A stretch of DNA of 64,000 bases from Aureibacter tunicatorum. Its GTDB lineage: Bacteria; Bacteroidota; Bacteroidia; Cytophagales; Cyclobacteriaceae. Position 1 is the first letter of the stretch. The number at the start of each line of letters is the position of its first letter. The notes below the pieces were generated by a model that had not been told where the DNA came from, ran no database searches, and saw only the letters and a list, made by a program, of their open reading frames with translations. The stretch covers positions 1,798,001-1,862,000 of the forward strand of contig NZ_AP025305.1 of the NCBI RefSeq assembly GCF_036492635.1, read 5' to 3'. Positions 63,377 to 64,000 of this stretch are shown here, piece after piece. The translations under genes and the position numbers were made by a program.

Positions 63377-63577
63377 ATGCCTCTTTCATTTAATAATTTA
63401 AGAATTGGTAAGACTTATCGATTGATTAATTTTGGTCAAAAGACAGAGTTTGAAGTGATGGAAATCAATGAAGACGAGAATCATAGACTAAAGGATATCA
63501 ATACTTTGGAAGAAGCTTTTTTGCAAGATTTGCTTTTTGAAGGACGTGGCAAAGACTACGACTTGGAAGAAATCTAA
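63377..63577 (+). CDS. Small hypothetical protein downstream of cvfB
   Basis: A 66-residue acidic protein starting 2 bases after cvfB. It opens MPLSFNNLRIGKTYRLIN, with an SH3-like strand pattern (KTYRLINFGQKTEFEVMEIN), and ends in an acidic helix (EEAFLQDLLFEGRGKDYDLEEI). No signal or membrane segment. I do not recognise a family. The strand layout resembles small OB/SH3 regulators, which would suit a partner for an RNA-binding protein, but that is inference. Confidence 0.72.
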   Translation: MPLSFNNLRIGKTYRLINFGQKTEFEVMEINEDENHRLKDINTLEEAFLQDLLFEGRGKDYDLEEI

Positions 63578-63579
63578 AA

Positions 63580-64000
63580 TCAAGTATGATATGGAAGTCT
63601 AGCTTGTGTGCTTGAAGGGGCTGGTCTGCTGAATTGCTGACGGAAAAGGAGATTGCTTTGTCCGTCCATCTTTCTCTGAATTTGTTCTCTGTCGAAAGTA
63701 TCCATGAGTTTGACGATCATATCCCATGTTTCAAAGAAAATTTGTGATTCATGAGGAAAATGAGCTAAATGAGCGTTTCTCATTTTTCGGAGATCATCTC
63801 GTCTGTCACGCAAATTAACGAGAGCTGTCATGGCGCCTAAGTCAACAGCTCTTGTCATTACTTGATCTGAATGATATCTTCTGGTAAGATGCAGTTTGCC
63901 GTCATAAGTAGGACTAAGGAATCCTTCCACAAAGGTTTTGAGAATTTTTCTGAGTTGTATGCCAACTTGATGGCATTGACGCATAAATCCTTCAGGATCG
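63580..64000 (-). CDS. Unidentified protein, C-terminal part, cut by the window edge
   Basis: An open minus-strand frame runs from the right edge to a stop at 63580. The visible 140 residues read on from DPEGF before the first Met at 63984, so the true start is probably beyond the window. The sequence is helical and basic, with RRYHSDQVMTRAVDLGAM, RDRRDDLRKMRNAHLAHF and a flexible, proline-containing end (FSRPAPSSTQARLPYHT). No family is recognised. It converges with the small gene 2 bases away. Confidence 0.6.
   Translation of the reverse strand, partial: DPEGFMRQCHQVGIQLRKILKTFVEGFLSPTYDGKLHLTRRYHSDQVMTRAVDLGAMTALVNLRDRRDDLRKMRNAHLAHFPHESQIFFETWDMIVKLMDTFDREQIQRKMDGQSNLLFRQQFSRPAPSSTQARLPYHT

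Overview
The window is AT-rich bacterial chromosome carrying mostly housekeeping genes. Several features point to Bacteroidota, probably a Cytophagales-type marine or environmental organism. Start regions lack Shine-Dalgarno sequences. TAnnTTTG-type promoter elements occur (best case 36899-36928). The gene set is typical of the phylum: BioG instead of BioH, an Aquifex-type aconitase, TrhP next to a ferredoxin, DUF2490 and DcaP-type outer-membrane proteins, and secreted 'SxAQ' signal peptides. The species assignment is inference. I saw no rRNA, tRNA, insertion sequence, prophage or CRISPR array.

Layout. 1-8.7 kb: SpoIIAA-like protein, gyrB, a first fabH, an MsrB lipoprotein, an aldo/keto reductase, a TRIC-type channel with ruvX, and a CtpA-type protease. 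8.8-24.9 kb: central metabolism (gltA, pgi, aconitase, class II aldolase, nadA), a YheT hydrolase, an M28 peptidase, the TrhP/ferredoxin pair, a NUDIX hydrolase and rsmE. 24.9-30.1 kb: a minus-strand asparagine/aspartate block (aspA, periplasmic asparaginase, Dcu transporter, DcaP-like porin). 30.7-35.4 kb: the biotin operon bioA-bioF-bioG-bioC-bioD, without bioB. 35.5-39.2 kb: DUF2905, a histidine phosphatase, gap and holA. 39.2-50.0 kb: an envelope block with a 1022-residue TPR protein, an outer-membrane barrel, a SPOR protein, TolQ/ExbB, TolR/ExbD and a TonB/TolA-like protein, followed by folC, trmB and a PAP2 phosphatase. 50.1-55.3 kb: a membrane protein and a minus-strand set of secreted or membrane proteins (peptidase-MA-like, C1 peptidase, MscS channel, GH19 chitinase). 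55.4-64 kb: a second fabH, a deaminase-fold protein without its zinc ligands, pyrG, yidC, a 47-residue acidic microprotein, a GH13-like lipoprotein with degraded catalytic motifs, cvfB and an edge gene.

The best candidates for something undescribed are these. (i) The 39.2-47.4 kb block looks like a Tol-Pal-type, proton-driven envelope machine. Its SPOR subunit has a FUS-like low-complexity cytoplasmic domain. (ii) The exported deaminase-fold protein has lost all three zinc ligands. (iii) The GH13-like lipoprotein appears catalytically dead. (iv) A 13-bp inverted repeat can pair with the GTG start of the MscS channel gene. (v) Two small ORFs would be missed by ordinary length cut-offs.
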